Origin: Sterolibacterium sp964500605
GTDB taxonomy: Bacteria > Pseudomonadota > Gammaproteobacteria > Burkholderiales > Rhodocyclaceae
Length of the DNA: 56,502 bases
Assembly: GCA_964500605.1 (NCBI GenBank)
Contig: CAZCOS010000006.1
Location: 1-56,502 of the forward strand
Direction: 5' to 3'
The position numbers were made by a program, and so were the translations under genes. Shown here piece after piece: positions 8,660-15,959 of this stretch (position 1 is its first letter; the number at the start of each line of letters is the position of its first letter). The notes under the pieces are model-generated. The model was not told the DNA's origin and did not search any database. It worked only from the letters and a program-made list of their open reading frames with translations.

Positions 8660-10015
8660 ATGCTCGACAACCTCACACATCGACTTGCCAAGGTCGTCAA
8701 AACCCTGCGCGGCCAAGCTCGCTTGACCGAAGAAAACATCAGCGACATGTTGCGCGAAGTGCGCATGGCCCTGCTCGAAGCGGATGTCGCCTTGCCGGTC
8801 GTCAAGGATTTCATCGCTCGCGTGAAGGAAAAAGCCGTCGGCCACGAGGTCATCGGCTCGCTCACACCCGGCCAAGCCTTGGTGGGCGTGGTTCATCAAG
8901 AGTTAACCGAATTGATGGGTGGAAGCAATAGCGGACTGAATCTTGCAACCCAACCCCCCGCCGTGATCCTGATGGCGGGCTTGCAGGGTGCAGGGAAAAC
9001 AACCACAACTGCCAAACTCGGAAAGTGGCTGCGTGAGCGTCAAAAGAAAAAGGTCCTTGCGGTCTCATGCGACGTGTATCGACCTGCTGCAATCGAGCAG
9101 CTGAAAACCGTTTCTGCCCAGGCTGCCATTGATTTCTTTCCATCTTCGGCGGGACAAAAACCCGCTGAAATCGCTGCAGCGGCTCTGGATTACGCCAGAA
9201 AACATTATTACGACGTGTTGTTTGTCGATACAGCGGGGCGTCTGGCAATCGACGAAGCCATGATGACCGAAATCAAGTTGCTTCACGCCCAGATCAAACC
9301 CATCGAAACTCTGTTCGTCGTCGACGCCATGCTAGGCCAAGATGCCGTCAATACTGCAAGAGCTTTCAACGAGGCATTGCCGCTGACCGGCGTGATTCTC
9401 ACCAAGCTGGATGGCGATGCGCGTGGCGGTGCGGCCTTGTCTGTCCGCCAGGTCACCGGCAAGCCGATCAAGTTTTCCGGGGTGGGCGAAAAACTCACCG
9501 GCCTGGAAGAATTTCACCCGGAACGCATGGCAGCACGCATTCTTGGGATGGGCGACATTCTCGGCCTCGTCGAAGAAGCCCAACGTGGGCTAGACCAGGA
9601 AAAAGCTCAGCAACTCGCACAAAAGCTCAAGTCGGGCAAAGGTTTCGATCTCAATGACTTCAAGGAACAGATCGCCCAGATGCGAAAAATGGGAGGCATT
9701 TCTTCACTGCTCGAAAAACTCCCAGCCCAGTTCTCACAGGCTGCCCAGCAAGCAGGAAGCGGTGTTGAAGACAAGGCCATTCGTCGCATTGAAGGCATCA
9801 TCAACTCGATGACCCCCGCCGAACGAGCCAAACCTGAACTCATCAAAGCCAACCGCAAACGACGCATTGCAAGTGGTGCAGGGGTACAGGTACAAGAAGT
9901 CAATCGACTACTCAACCAGTTCGAGCAAACCCAAAAGGTGATGAAACAATTCAGCAAAGGCGGGCTGCAGAAGATGATGCGCAACATGAAGGGCATGATG
10001 CCCGGCATACGCTGA
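8660..10015 (+). CDS. ffh: Signal recognition particle protein Ffh
   Basis: A 451-residue SRP54 homologue. It has the N domain (1-90), a G domain with GLQGAGKTTTTAKL as P-loop, DVYRPAAIEQL, DTAGRL and TKLDGDARGG, and a Met-rich M domain (about 300-451) ending MMRNMKGMMPGIR. It binds 4.5S RNA and the signal sequences of nascent membrane proteins and docks at FtsY. Length and motif order are complete for the family. The start is the first ATG after the divergent ypjD start and yields the usual MLDNLTHRL beginning. Confidence 0.98.
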   Translation: MLDNLTHRLAKVVKTLRGQARLTEENISDMLREVRMALLEADVALPVVKDFIARVKEKAVGHEVIGSLTPGQALVGVVHQELTELMGGSNSGLNLATQPPAVILMAGLQGAGKTTTTAKLGKWLRERQKKKVLAVSCDVYRPAAIEQLKTVSAQAAIDFFPSSAGQKPAEIAAAALDYARKHYYDVLFVDTAGRLAIDEAMMTEIKLLHAQIKPIETLFVVDAMLGQDAVNTARAFNEALPLTGVILTKLDGDARGGAALSVRQVTGKPIKFSGVGEKLTGLEEFHPERMAARILGMGDILGLVEEAQRGLDQEKAQQLAQKLKSGKGFDLNDFKEQIAQMRKMGGISSLLEKLPAQFSQAAQQAGSGVEDKAIRRIEGIINSMTPAERAKPELIKANRKRRIASGAGVQVQEVNRLLNQFEQTQKVMKQFSKGGLQKMMRNMKGMMPGIR

Positions 10016-10031
10016 GTCTTTCAACAAGTTA

Positions 10032-10058
10032 TCTGAACACTCCCCCTCTTTGTTCAGA
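10032..10058. terminator. Inverted repeat between convergent ffh and xthA
   Basis: An 8-bp perfect inverted repeat (TCTGAACA / TGTTCAGA) with an 11-nt loop lies between the converging genes and covers the xthA stop codon. There is no clear T run on either side, so it is only a possible weak bidirectional terminator. Confidence 0.4.
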
Positions 10059-10821
10059 AATTCAATGCAACCATCACCGGCGCATGGTCGGACGGTCGCT
10101 CAAGGCGACGCGGCTCTTTGTCGATGATGCAGGACACGCATTGTGCAGCCAGGGAGTCGGAGAGCAGGATGTGGTCGATGCGCAATCCGTGGTTGCGGCG
10201 AAAGCCCATCATGCGGTAATCCCACCACGAAAAACTCCGTTCCGGCTGCTCGAAACAACGGAAAGCATCGATCAGTCCCAGTGTTTTCAGCTCTTCAAAA
10301 GCAGCGCGTTCCGGTGGACTGCAAAGAATTTTTCCGGCCCATGCGGCCGGGTCATGCACATCCCGATCGTCCGGTGCGATGTTGTAATCGCCCAACAAGG
10401 CTAGATGAGGATAATTTCGTAACTCGACGCTTAGGTACTTTTTTAGAGCCGCGAGCCAAGCCAATTTGTACTCGTATTTATCCGAATCAACGGACTGACC
10501 GTTCGGCACGTAAACACAAACCACACGAATACCGTTTATCGTGGCCCGGATAAGCCGACGCTGCTCATCCTCAAATTCCGGCAAGCCCGTCTCGACCTGC
10601 GTCATGGGATGAAGGGAAAGAATGGCGACGCCATTGTAAGTTTTCTGCCCACTGAAAACGACGCGATAACCCGCAGCTTCGATCTGTGCAACGGGAAACA
10701 CTCTGTCCTCCAGCTTGGTTTCTTGCAAACACAACACATCCGGCTCGTATTGGCGCAACCAATCGAGTACTTGCGGCAAGCGAACTTTCAGAGAATTGAC
10801 ATTCCAAGTGGCGATTTTCAT
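10054..10821 (-). CDS. xthA: Exodeoxyribonuclease III
   Basis: A 255-residue protein of the exonuclease-endonuclease-phosphatase fold. The start MKIATWNVNSLKVRLPQVLD, the metal-binding LQETK block, GDYNIAPDD in the middle and SDHAPVMVAL at the C-terminus are the signature blocks of ExoIII, with Glu and Asp metal ligands and the final catalytic His of SDHAP. It acts in base-excision repair as an AP endonuclease and 3'-5' exonuclease. Length is as expected. It is transcribed toward ffh. Confidence 0.95.
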   Translation of the reverse strand: MKIATWNVNSLKVRLPQVLDWLRQYEPDVLCLQETKLEDRVFPVAQIEAAGYRVVFSGQKTYNGVAILSLHPMTQVETGLPEFEDEQRRLIRATINGIRVVCVYVPNGQSVDSDKYEYKLAWLAALKKYLSVELRNYPHLALLGDYNIAPDDRDVHDPAAWAGKILCSPPERAAFEELKTLGLIDAFRCFEQPERSFSWWDYRMMGFRRNHGLRIDHILLSDSLAAQCVSCIIDKEPRRLERPSDHAPVMVALNF

Positions 10822-11039
10822 GTGTTCATTAAGCTATTGAATATATTTGCCTTTATGTGTCTCGGCATCTTGTGGCTACACACATAGCCACATACAATTG
10901 GGCCGCTGGGTCATTTGATCAGGCATCGACGCGAATGTAGTGCCACTTGGGGAACTTTTGGTTTGTAAGTTGTTGAAGTTATGGGGGGATGTTTTTTGGT
11001 GGCAAATATGAGCTAGATTCAAGGATCGCATCCACCTCG
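10822..11039. other. Intergenic region with one small hairpin
   Basis: No gene is evident. An 8-bp inverted repeat, TGTGGCTA at 10871-10878 with TAGCCACA at 10885-10892, has a 6-nt loop and no T run. The rest is AT-richer than its surroundings and probably contains the xthA promoter on the minus strand. Confidence 0.5.
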
Positions 11040-11076
11040 AAAACAAAGAGGCTCGGCACGTCAAACGCACCGAGCC
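11040..11076 (-). terminator. Intrinsic terminator of the secreted-protein operon
   Basis: On the minus strand a 7-bp GGCTCGG/CCGAGCC stem (11070-11076 with 11050-11056) with a 13-nt loop is followed by TCTTTGTTTT. It lies 33 bp after the stop of the last gene of the 17507-to-11109 operon and is well placed to end that transcript. Confidence 0.75.
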
Positions 11077-11108
11077 CCAAACTGACTTCTGCTTGAAGCA
11101 GGTTCAGC

Positions 11109-11448
11109 TTATTCGCCGCCGATCACACCCGCTTCGTTGGCAGCCGTGTTGTTCTTGCCGACAGCGACAGCCGTGGTGTTCTTCTNNNNNNNNNNNNNNN
11201 NNNNNNNNNNNNNNNNNNNNNNNNNNNNNNNNNNNNNNNNNNNNNNNNNNNNNNNNNNNNNNNNNNNNNNNNNNNNNNNNNNNNNCAACTGCCGTCGTGT
11301 TCTTCTGCTCGGCGTTGATCTCGGTGTTGCCCTGGATCTGAACCTGGCCACCCGACTGGGTGCCACGAGCCGAAGCCGAGGTCTGAGCAAAAGCGGTGGT
11401 GGCCACGAAAGCCGATGCGAGTGTGATGATGGCGAGCTGCAGACGCAT
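11109..11448 (-). CDS. Curlin-like repeat protein, second tandem copy, interrupted by an assembly gap
   Basis: This gene begins with the same signal peptide and first repeat as the next gene upstream (11503-11832); the two copies are collinear at an offset of 384 bp. The N-terminal part reads MRLQLAIITLASAFVATTAF and continues through the first IQGNT repeat to KNTTAV. The C-terminal part, in a frame ending with TAA at 11109-11111, reads KNTTAVAVGKNNTAANEAG and ends VIGGE. Between them are 100 Ns, so the frame and repeat number are unknown. The neighbouring copy has 90 bp in the matching interval, which suggests 100 is a placeholder length. The Shine-Dalgarno AGGAGT precedes the ATG. Function is as for its neighbour: a secreted, probably fibre-forming subunit. 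Confidence 0.8.
11186..11285. other. Assembly gap (100 N)
   Basis: Exactly 100 consecutive Ns, the usual placeholder for a gap of unknown length. It falls inside a gene nearly identical to its tandem neighbour, so the likely cause is a repeat that the assembly could not resolve. Confidence 0.99.
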
Positions 11449-11502
11449 GGTTATAACTCCTTGTTAAATATTGAAATAAAACAGTTAAAGGTAAAGAAAG
11501 GC

Positions 11503-11832
11503 TTAATTACCACCGATGACGCCAGCTTCGTTGGCAGCCGTGTTGTTCTTGCCGACAGCGACAGCCGTGGTGTTCTTCTGGGAAGCCTTGATCTTGGTGT
11601 TGCCCTGGATCTGGGTGCCCTTCTTGATTGCGCCAGCGGTGTTCTTGGCCGTGTTACCTTCACCAACGGCAACTGCCGTCGTGTTCTTCTGCTCGGCGTT
11701 GATCTCGGTGTTGCCCTGGATCTGAACCTGGCCACCCGACTGGGTGCCACGAGCCGAAGCCGAGGTCTGAGCAAAAGCGGTGGTGGCCACGAAAGCCGAT
11801 GCGAGTGTGATGATGGCGAGTTGCAAACGCAT
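11503..11832 (-). CDS. Small secreted protein with two curlin-like repeats
   Basis: A 109-residue protein with a Sec signal peptide (about 1-21, ending TTAFA) and two near-identical units of about 37 residues (37-71 and 74-109). The consensus is IQGNTxIxAxQKNTTAVAVG followed by xxNTAxNxAGxI. The alternating polar/nonpolar pattern, the regularly spaced Gln, Asn and Gly, and the absence of Cys recall the strand-loop-strand repeats of curli subunits, but the repeat is longer and is not the classical curlin motif. The Shine-Dalgarno is GGAGAAG. It sits in the same operon as a CsgG-like protein. I infer a fibre subunit secreted through that protein. A non-amyloid beta-helical adhesin is an alternative. 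Confidence 0.8.
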   Translation of the reverse strand: MRLQLAIITLASAFVATTAFAQTSASARGTQSGGQVQIQGNTEINAEQKNTTAVAVGEGNTAKNTAGAIKKGTQIQGNTKIKASQKNTTAVAVGKNNTAANEAGVIGGN

Positions 11833-11901
11833 GATTACTTCTCCTTGGTTAGTACAACAAAAAAAGACAACAAAAAAGCGGAAAGTGACTTGAAACTCCC
11901 C

Positions 11902-12240
11902 TTACTTACCGCCGATAACTCCAACTTCATTATTTGCGGCATTTCCCTTACCAACCGCAACAGCCGATGCATTCTTCTGTTCAGCCTTGATCCGGGTTGT
12001 TCCCTGTATCTGCACATTGCTACGGCCTGCTACAGCTGCACTTCCGGAGGTGCCCATTTCTGCATCTCTTGAAGGTAAAAACGCAGCAGTTTCAGATTGG
12101 TTGACATAAGGTTGCGTATCACCTTCGACCACAATACCTTGAGGATAACTGGACCGTTCAACTTCCAATTCCTCTTGGGCAAAAGCCGAAAGCGTTGCCC
12201 CCAAAAAGGCTGGAACGAGCAGTAATTTCACATAGTGCAT
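11902..12240 (-). CDS. Secreted protein with one C-terminal curlin-like repeat
   Basis: A 112-residue protein with signal peptide (1-21, ending SAFA), a unique acidic middle (about 22-72) and one C-terminal repeat (76-112) matching those of the two downstream genes: IQGTTRIKAEQKN, then SAVAVGKGN and GVIGGK. The unique segment followed by a single repeat suggests a cap, nucleator or anchor that joins the fibre made by the two-repeat proteins, by analogy with the minor curli subunit. That role is inference. The Shine-Dalgarno GGAGAT precedes the ATG by a normal distance, and the gene lies 29 bp after the OmpA-family gene. Confidence 0.75.
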   Translation of the reverse strand: MHYVKLLLVPAFLGATLSAFAQEELEVERSSYPQGIVVEGDTQPYVNQSETAAFLPSRDAEMGTSGSAAVAGRSNVQIQGTTRIKAEQKNASAVAVGKGNAANNEVGVIGGK

Positions 12241-12269
12241 GGGTATCTCCTCGTATTTCGGTAGTCTGA

Positions 12270-12866
12270 TTACTCAGCGACCTTAAAGGAAACACGGCGA
12301 TTCCTTGCATCCGTAGGAGACAGGCCCTTGACCGGTTCTGTAGAGCCCTTTCCGGCTGTAATCAGACGAGTCCGAGCGATCCCAGACTTATTCACGATGT
12401 ACTGAACAACCGAATTGGCCCGTTCGCGCGAAAGACGCAAATTACGATCTGGATTCCCCGTAGCATCGGTGTGTCCTTCAACGAATACGCAGCGATCCGG
12501 TGACAATGCAAGTATCTTGGCGATTTCGTTCAGGGTTTTTTCAGAAACGGGGGAAAGCACTGCACTACCCAGTTTGAACTGGATTTCGAAGTCGACCACG
12601 GTTGATTTGGTATCCGGCGGCAACTGGCTGCAATCCCGAGCACCGCCCACAGATCCCGATGATGCTGGAGCACTCTCGTTTTGGTCAAAAACGATGGCCT
12701 TGGGTGCAAACTCATCCACTTCAGCCGGTTTTTGCATGGCCTGCTGCAAAGCCTTGAGCTTTGCAGCTTCGCTGGTGTCTGCCCAAGCTGAAGTCGCTGA
12801 ACCGAAAACCGCCCCGGTGACAAAAAGGGCCAAAACCAGTTTTGAAAATGAATGTTGTTGTTTCAT
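12270..12866 (-). CDS. OmpA-family peptidoglycan-binding protein
   Basis: I place the start at the ATG at 12866, preceded by GAGG; an upstream in-frame GTG overlaps the previous gene. The 198-residue protein has a signal peptide (about 1-29, ending SAWA), a linker, and a C-terminal OmpA-like domain (about 85-198) with VEGHTDATGNPDRNLRLS, RANSVVQYI and NRRVSFKV, the conserved peptidoglycan-binding blocks. Two Cys (RDCSQ and DRCVF) could form a disulphide. There is no beta-barrel segment and no lipobox, so it is probably a soluble periplasmic peptidoglycan anchor. In this operon it may tether the export or fibre machinery to the cell wall. Confidence 0.88.
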   Translation of the reverse strand: MKQQHSFSKLVLALFVTGAVFGSATSAWADTSEAAKLKALQQAMQKPAEVDEFAPKAIVFDQNESAPASSGSVGGARDCSQLPPDTKSTVVDFEIQFKLGSAVLSPVSEKTLNEIAKILALSPDRCVFVEGHTDATGNPDRNLRLSRERANSVVQYIVNKSGIARTRLITAGKGSTEPVKGLSPTDARNRRVSFKVAE

Positions 12867-12874
12867 CTCATGCC

Positions 12875-13219
12875 TCACTTACAAATATTAATAACTTCCT
12901 TGGTGGTGACCACGATTTCTTTGGGTGCTTTTTCACCCGGCTGAGCTGTGCCCACATTGACAGCGCAAGTCCCACCCCGTTTGCTTCCAAAGTTGACGAA
13001 TGTTTTTTCGTTCAGACGCTGATAACCATCCTTCTTCTGATCCTGGTGCGTCCAGGCTTGTGCTTTGGCCTTATTCACCTTCGTTTGGGAAGAAGCCCCC
13101 AAACCCTGCTCGGCCTGAACAGTCAAGGGCAATGCACAAGCCATCGTCGTTGCAACAAGAAGCCCCGAAAACCGACGCAGCCGTCCGACACCTATCTCCG
13201 TTATTTTAATTGCAATCAT
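12875..13219 (-). CDS. Small exported protein of unknown function
   Basis: The start is taken at the ATG at 13219, which has GGAGGG nine bases upstream and overlaps the preceding gene by 14 bp. The 114-residue protein has an N-terminal hydrophobic signal (to about residue 36, ending TVQA), a basic, Gln- and Lys-rich middle (KVNKAKAQAW, HQDQKKDGYQ) and a C-terminal part with two Cys (GGTCAVNVG and INICK). I recognise no family. The tight coupling to repeat-bearing neighbours suggests an accessory, chaperone-like or cap role in the same export system; this is inference. Confidence 0.7.
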   Translation of the reverse strand: MIAIKITEIGVGRLRRFSGLLVATTMACALPLTVQAEQGLGASSQTKVNKAKAQAWTHQDQKKDGYQRLNEKTFVNFGSKRGGTCAVNVGTAQPGEKAPKEIVVTTKEVINICK

Positions 13220-13532
13220 CGCTGACAATCCCTCCGATATTTGTACAAGCCTTTTTGTTCCGCCCCCCCACGATGGTGGTGACCTTCGAGGCATTCACGG
13301 TAATCCGTGTATCTCCCTTTTTATCGCCTTTGATAACCCCAATGCGATTCTTTGCCACATTGTTTTCACCGGTTGCAATAGCGGTTACATCCTTAGTCTG
13401 TACATTGATCTCCGTATTCCCCTGGATACGGGTGGTTGTCCGGCTACCTCCCGAGACCTGAGCAAAAGAAACCCCCGCCACAAGCAACAGAGCCGCTCCC
13501 AAGCTCGTATTGAGCATTAAATGATTTTTCAT
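13206..13532 (-). CDS. Secreted repeat protein with a C-terminal cysteine pair (divergent curlin-like subunit)
   Basis: A 108-residue protein with a signal peptide (1-24, ending SFAQ). It has one clear repeat (IQGNTEINVQTKDVTAIATG, then ENNVAKNRIGVIKG) and a second, degenerate one (TRITVNASKVTTIVGG, then NIGGIV). The second unit ends with two Cys (KKAC, DDCN) that are absent from the main repeat proteins. The start ATG overlaps the stop of the metalloprotease-like gene as ATGA, with GGGAG upstream, so the two are probably translationally coupled. Divergent repeats plus a disulphide suggest a tip, nucleator or cap subunit. Confidence 0.77.
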   Translation of the reverse strand: MKNHLMLNTSLGAALLLVAGVSFAQVSGGSRTTTRIQGNTEINVQTKDVTAIATGENNVAKNRIGVIKGDKKGDTRITVNASKVTTIVGGRNKKACTNIGGIVSDDCN

Positions 13533-14476
13533 CGACGTACTCCCTCAGGGGTATAAATCGGCAAACGTGTTGGCGGACGACCATTGACAAACAAGTCCCG
13601 CATCGCATCCAGCTCGGCCTCTGTCACGCCCAATTTGGCTGCGCTGAAGGAGGCCTTATCCGGCGTGAACATCAAATAAGCCTGCATTTCATTGATCAAA
13701 AGCTCATTACCGTTTGCGGTGTAGTTATTCTTTGAAAGGAAACGCCTGAAACGTTCCCGTTGCTGCTCAGTCAAACGCGTATTCCAGAATTTCCTGCAAT
13801 ATTCAGCGTAATACTTATTCGTGTAAAACTCGGCGTGTGCCACTTCGTGCAACACGATCGCGCGCCGTGCAAAGGCCGAAATCGCGGGTTCATTCGCCTG
13901 ACGTTCCTGAGTCTGCGGAATGGAAAGGACGACGGTGTTGGGGCGATCCTTGCTCGCTTGATAGATCCCACGCCAGACTTTGATAATTCCCTGCTCGATC
14001 AGGAAGTTCCGTAGAGCGATCTCCTCCGGGAAGAGATCGATCTTGTCGCGATCTGCAAGATTGAAAAACAGGACCAATTCACTCACCAACAAATCGTGGC
14101 CGTAGGCGAAATTCGCCTGACTGCGACGTTTGGCTTCAAGATATTTCAGAAATTCCGCACTCCCCAGCACGCGCTTGTACGGCTCATTGAATTGCTCGGC
14201 CAGATGCGTCACGCGATTAAAGGTCAAACCCTGTAAGGTCAAGCCCGGAAAATCGAACAGTAAAACATTCGGATTATTCTCAAGCCGCCAGACAGTGAGG
14301 TTTCCCGTGCGAGTGTTCAGGATCGTTTCCACATCACCCGTAACCACCTCCATCGCCGAAGCAGAGAGCGTTGAAACAAACAGCCCTGCCATCAAAAGAG
14401 CGCCTGCGAGCTTCCGGATTTTCAAAGCCCCACCCTGCTTTCCAGCAGACATCTCAAACCATTTCCGTTTTATCAT
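13529..14476 (-). CDS. Exported HExxH metalloprotease-like protein
   Basis: The start is the ATG at 14476, which overlaps the stop of the previous gene (TAATG) and has GGAGGG at a good distance; a longer frame upstream is not needed. The 315-residue product has a basic N-terminus, a signal segment (LAGALLMAGLFVSTLSASA), and HEVAHAEFYTN at 210-220, the HExxH zinc-binding signature of gluzincin- or metzincin-type peptidases. The third ligand may be a Glu further on (NELLINEMQAY is a candidate). I know of no named family for it. It could process the repeat proteins in the periplasm or act as a structural component. Function is inferred from motif and operon only. Confidence 0.75.
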   Translation of the reverse strand: MIKRKWFEMSAGKQGGALKIRKLAGALLMAGLFVSTLSASAMEVVTGDVETILNTRTGNLTVWRLENNPNVLLFDFPGLTLQGLTFNRVTHLAEQFNEPYKRVLGSAEFLKYLEAKRRSQANFAYGHDLLVSELVLFFNLADRDKIDLFPEEIALRNFLIEQGIIKVWRGIYQASKDRPNTVVLSIPQTQERQANEPAISAFARRAIVLHEVAHAEFYTNKYYAEYCRKFWNTRLTEQQRERFRRFLSKNNYTANGNELLINEMQAYLMFTPDKASFSAAKLGVTEAELDAMRDLFVNGRPPTRLPIYTPEGVRR

Positions 14477-14835
14477 TACCAACGCCCTCCGATACGATAC
14501 GCCTGTGCCCGAGACAGATTGTTCCTGAGCGAAGCCTCGCGGGGCGTCGTTGCACGCCACGCCCCCGCATAAGGAACAGCAACCATCCCCACCTCCCCCA
14601 TTCCCTGTGTACGTTCGTACCGCATCCAGGCATGACTACGCGCCATGGCATAAGCTGTTGCAGAGTACGCAGGATAAGTCGAAACAATGCGCTGCCGAGA
14701 ATCAGCAATGGGCCGCCCTTCCAGGACGATCGACGCCTCGACAAAAGGACTCGCCAAAAAAAGCAAAGAAGCCACGGCTGCAGCCTTCATCTTTAGCGCG
14801 ACCACACGATTTTTATTGTTCGGAAACGCTGACAT
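14476..14835 (-). CDS. Small exported protein of unknown function
   Basis: The start is set at the ATG at 14835 because GGAAGGG lies just upstream; the gene then overlaps the preceding one by 23 bp and ends in a TAATG junction with the metalloprotease-like gene. The 119-residue product has a long N-region, a hydrophobic signal (AAAVASLLFLASPFVEA) and a mature part rich in Ala, Arg and Tyr (AYAMARSHAWMRYERTQG) ending RAQAYRIGGRW. No family is recognised. Coupling on both sides makes it an integral member of the operon. Confidence 0.65.
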   Translation of the reverse strand: MSAFPNNKNRVVALKMKAAAVASLLFLASPFVEASIVLEGRPIADSRQRIVSTYPAYSATAYAMARSHAWMRYERTQGMGEVGMVAVPYAGAWRATTPREASLRNNLSRAQAYRIGGRW

Positions 14836-15157
14836 TGTCACCCTTCCCCCATTCAATTCGATAAACCTTGCCCGATTTCTTCGAACGATAGGTTTTCGTT
14901 CCACGCGGAATTGGCACACCGTCGATACGAACCGCGCCATTAACAATCAGGATTCCTTCAATTTCAACATCGTCCTCGACCACACCCGATTCGGATACCG
15001 CTTCATTCTCCAAACCCTCTTGCCCAACATTCACCGTTACTCCCTGATGCTTGACAACGACTTGTGCCCATGCCTGTTGCAGGGTGAAGCTGAGACCACC
15101 CAAAAATACAATGAACATCGGCAATAAAACACGTCTCAACATAGCATTCATCCCCAT
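14813..15157 (-). CDS. Small exported protein of unknown function
   Basis: A product of up to 114 residues. Three nearby Met codons (15157, 15151, 15142) make the exact start uncertain; the purine run GGGG precedes the first two. The signal peptide is MLRRVLLPMFIVFLGG onward, ending WAQ. The mature part has short beta-like stretches (VVVKHQGVTVNVGQEG, VEIEGILIVNGAVRIDG) and a Lys-rich segment (KTYRSKKSGKVYRIEWGKGD). The alternation of hydrophobic and polar residues resembles a beta-solenoid but without a clear repeat. No family is recognised. It overlaps the following gene. Confidence 0.65.
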   Translation of the reverse strand: MGMNAMLRRVLLPMFIVFLGGLSFTLQQAWAQVVVKHQGVTVNVGQEGLENEAVSESGVVEDDVEIEGILIVNGAVRIDGVPIPRGTKTYRSKKSGKVYRIEWGKGDNVSVSEQ

Positions 15158-15306
15158 ACCCGTTTAACGCATGATCAGAATCAAAGATGACAACAAACGC
15201 ATAAACCGGGGAAAAGGGGGGGGATTAAAACAAGAAAACCCGGAACGGGGCAAGCGTGAAGTCGACAAAAATACGCATCGCATTGACTTAACAGAAAAAA
15301 TCTGCG
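15158..15306. promoter_or_regulatory. Intergenic spacer with a run of eight G (eight C on the coding strand)
   Basis: This is the largest spacer in the operon. It contains G8 at 15216-15223, a nearby GGGG and AT-rich flanks. On the coding (minus) strand a weak CCCG/CGGG hairpin followed by TTTTCTTGTTTT could act as a partial terminator that lowers expression of the downstream genes. No promoter is recognisable with confidence. Confidence 0.35.
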
Positions 15307-15912
15307 TTAGCGACAACGCACCTTGATCTGATTACGCCCCTGCATCAGCATGATGACGCTACCTGATTGAGTATCGTCGCCAATGCGTCCAGCAACATTC
15401 TCAACGTTGCTGCAATCGACAACAGGCAAGGCATCGTTGCCGGAGACTGCCATCGCCCCCGTCGTTCCGCCCTTCCGATAAGCCGTTGCTTTTTCACGAT
15501 TTTTCCGGGCACTCTGGGCAGAAGGAGATTCATCCGTTACAACACGCCCCGAATCATTGCCTAACACAGAAACTCCGGAACCCTGCCCGCTGCCGCCCTG
15601 TCGGGCCGCGCGGGCACGATCCACATTGTCTTCCGCAAAATCGACTTCCTCGCGAGGTGAGAGCAATCCTTCTTCATCCACAACCTCAGGCAAGACGAGC
15701 ACTTCGGTTGCTACCTGTCCTTTTCGATAATCCCGTGCGGCTTCCCGCTGACGGGAAGCCTCGCTACCCGACGAAGAAACTGAGGATGCATTTGACTTGA
15801 CTTTAGGTGAGGCCCCAACAACGATTTCACCTGATTGGACACCGGCCCCATACGCAAGCATCGACAAGGCCAGCAAGCCCCTTCCTAGGGCTCCCGAAAG
15901 TCCATCGAACAT
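15307..15912 (-). CDS. Exported protein with three RxxAxxYRKG-type repeats
   Basis: The start is the ATG at 15912, with GAGGTGAG a few bases upstream; the longer TTG-initiated frame overlapping the CsgG-like gene is unlikely. The 201-residue product has a signal-like N-terminus (MFDGLSGALGRGLLALSMLA). It then shows three related segments: REAARDYRKG at 56-65, RARAARQGGSG at about 99-109 and REKATAYRKGG at 139-149, each followed by a short hydrophobic strand and an acidic or GND turn. A C-terminal part with two Cys (VVDCSN, KVRCR) follows. The repeat is basic and helical-looking, unlike the curlin-like units of the neighbours. No known family is recognised. It follows the CsgG-like gene by 47 bp. 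Confidence 0.72.
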   Translation of the reverse strand: MFDGLSGALGRGLLALSMLAYGAGVQSGEIVVGASPKVKSNASSVSSSGSEASRQREAARDYRKGQVATEVLVLPEVVDEEGLLSPREEVDFAEDNVDRARAARQGGSGQGSGVSVLGNDSGRVVTDESPSAQSARKNREKATAYRKGGTTGAMAVSGNDALPVVDCSNVENVAGRIGDDTQSGSVIMLMQGRNQIKVRCR

Positions 15913-15959
15913 GAAACTCACCTCACTCGCCTCGTTTATTAAGATCAATCTACGCAAGG

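Noticed and set aside
11104..11448. Frame that reads EEHHGCRCRQEQHGC after the gap
   Set aside because: This is the wrong frame after an N run of arbitrary length; the adjacent frame restores the repeat ending VIGGE with a stop at 11109.
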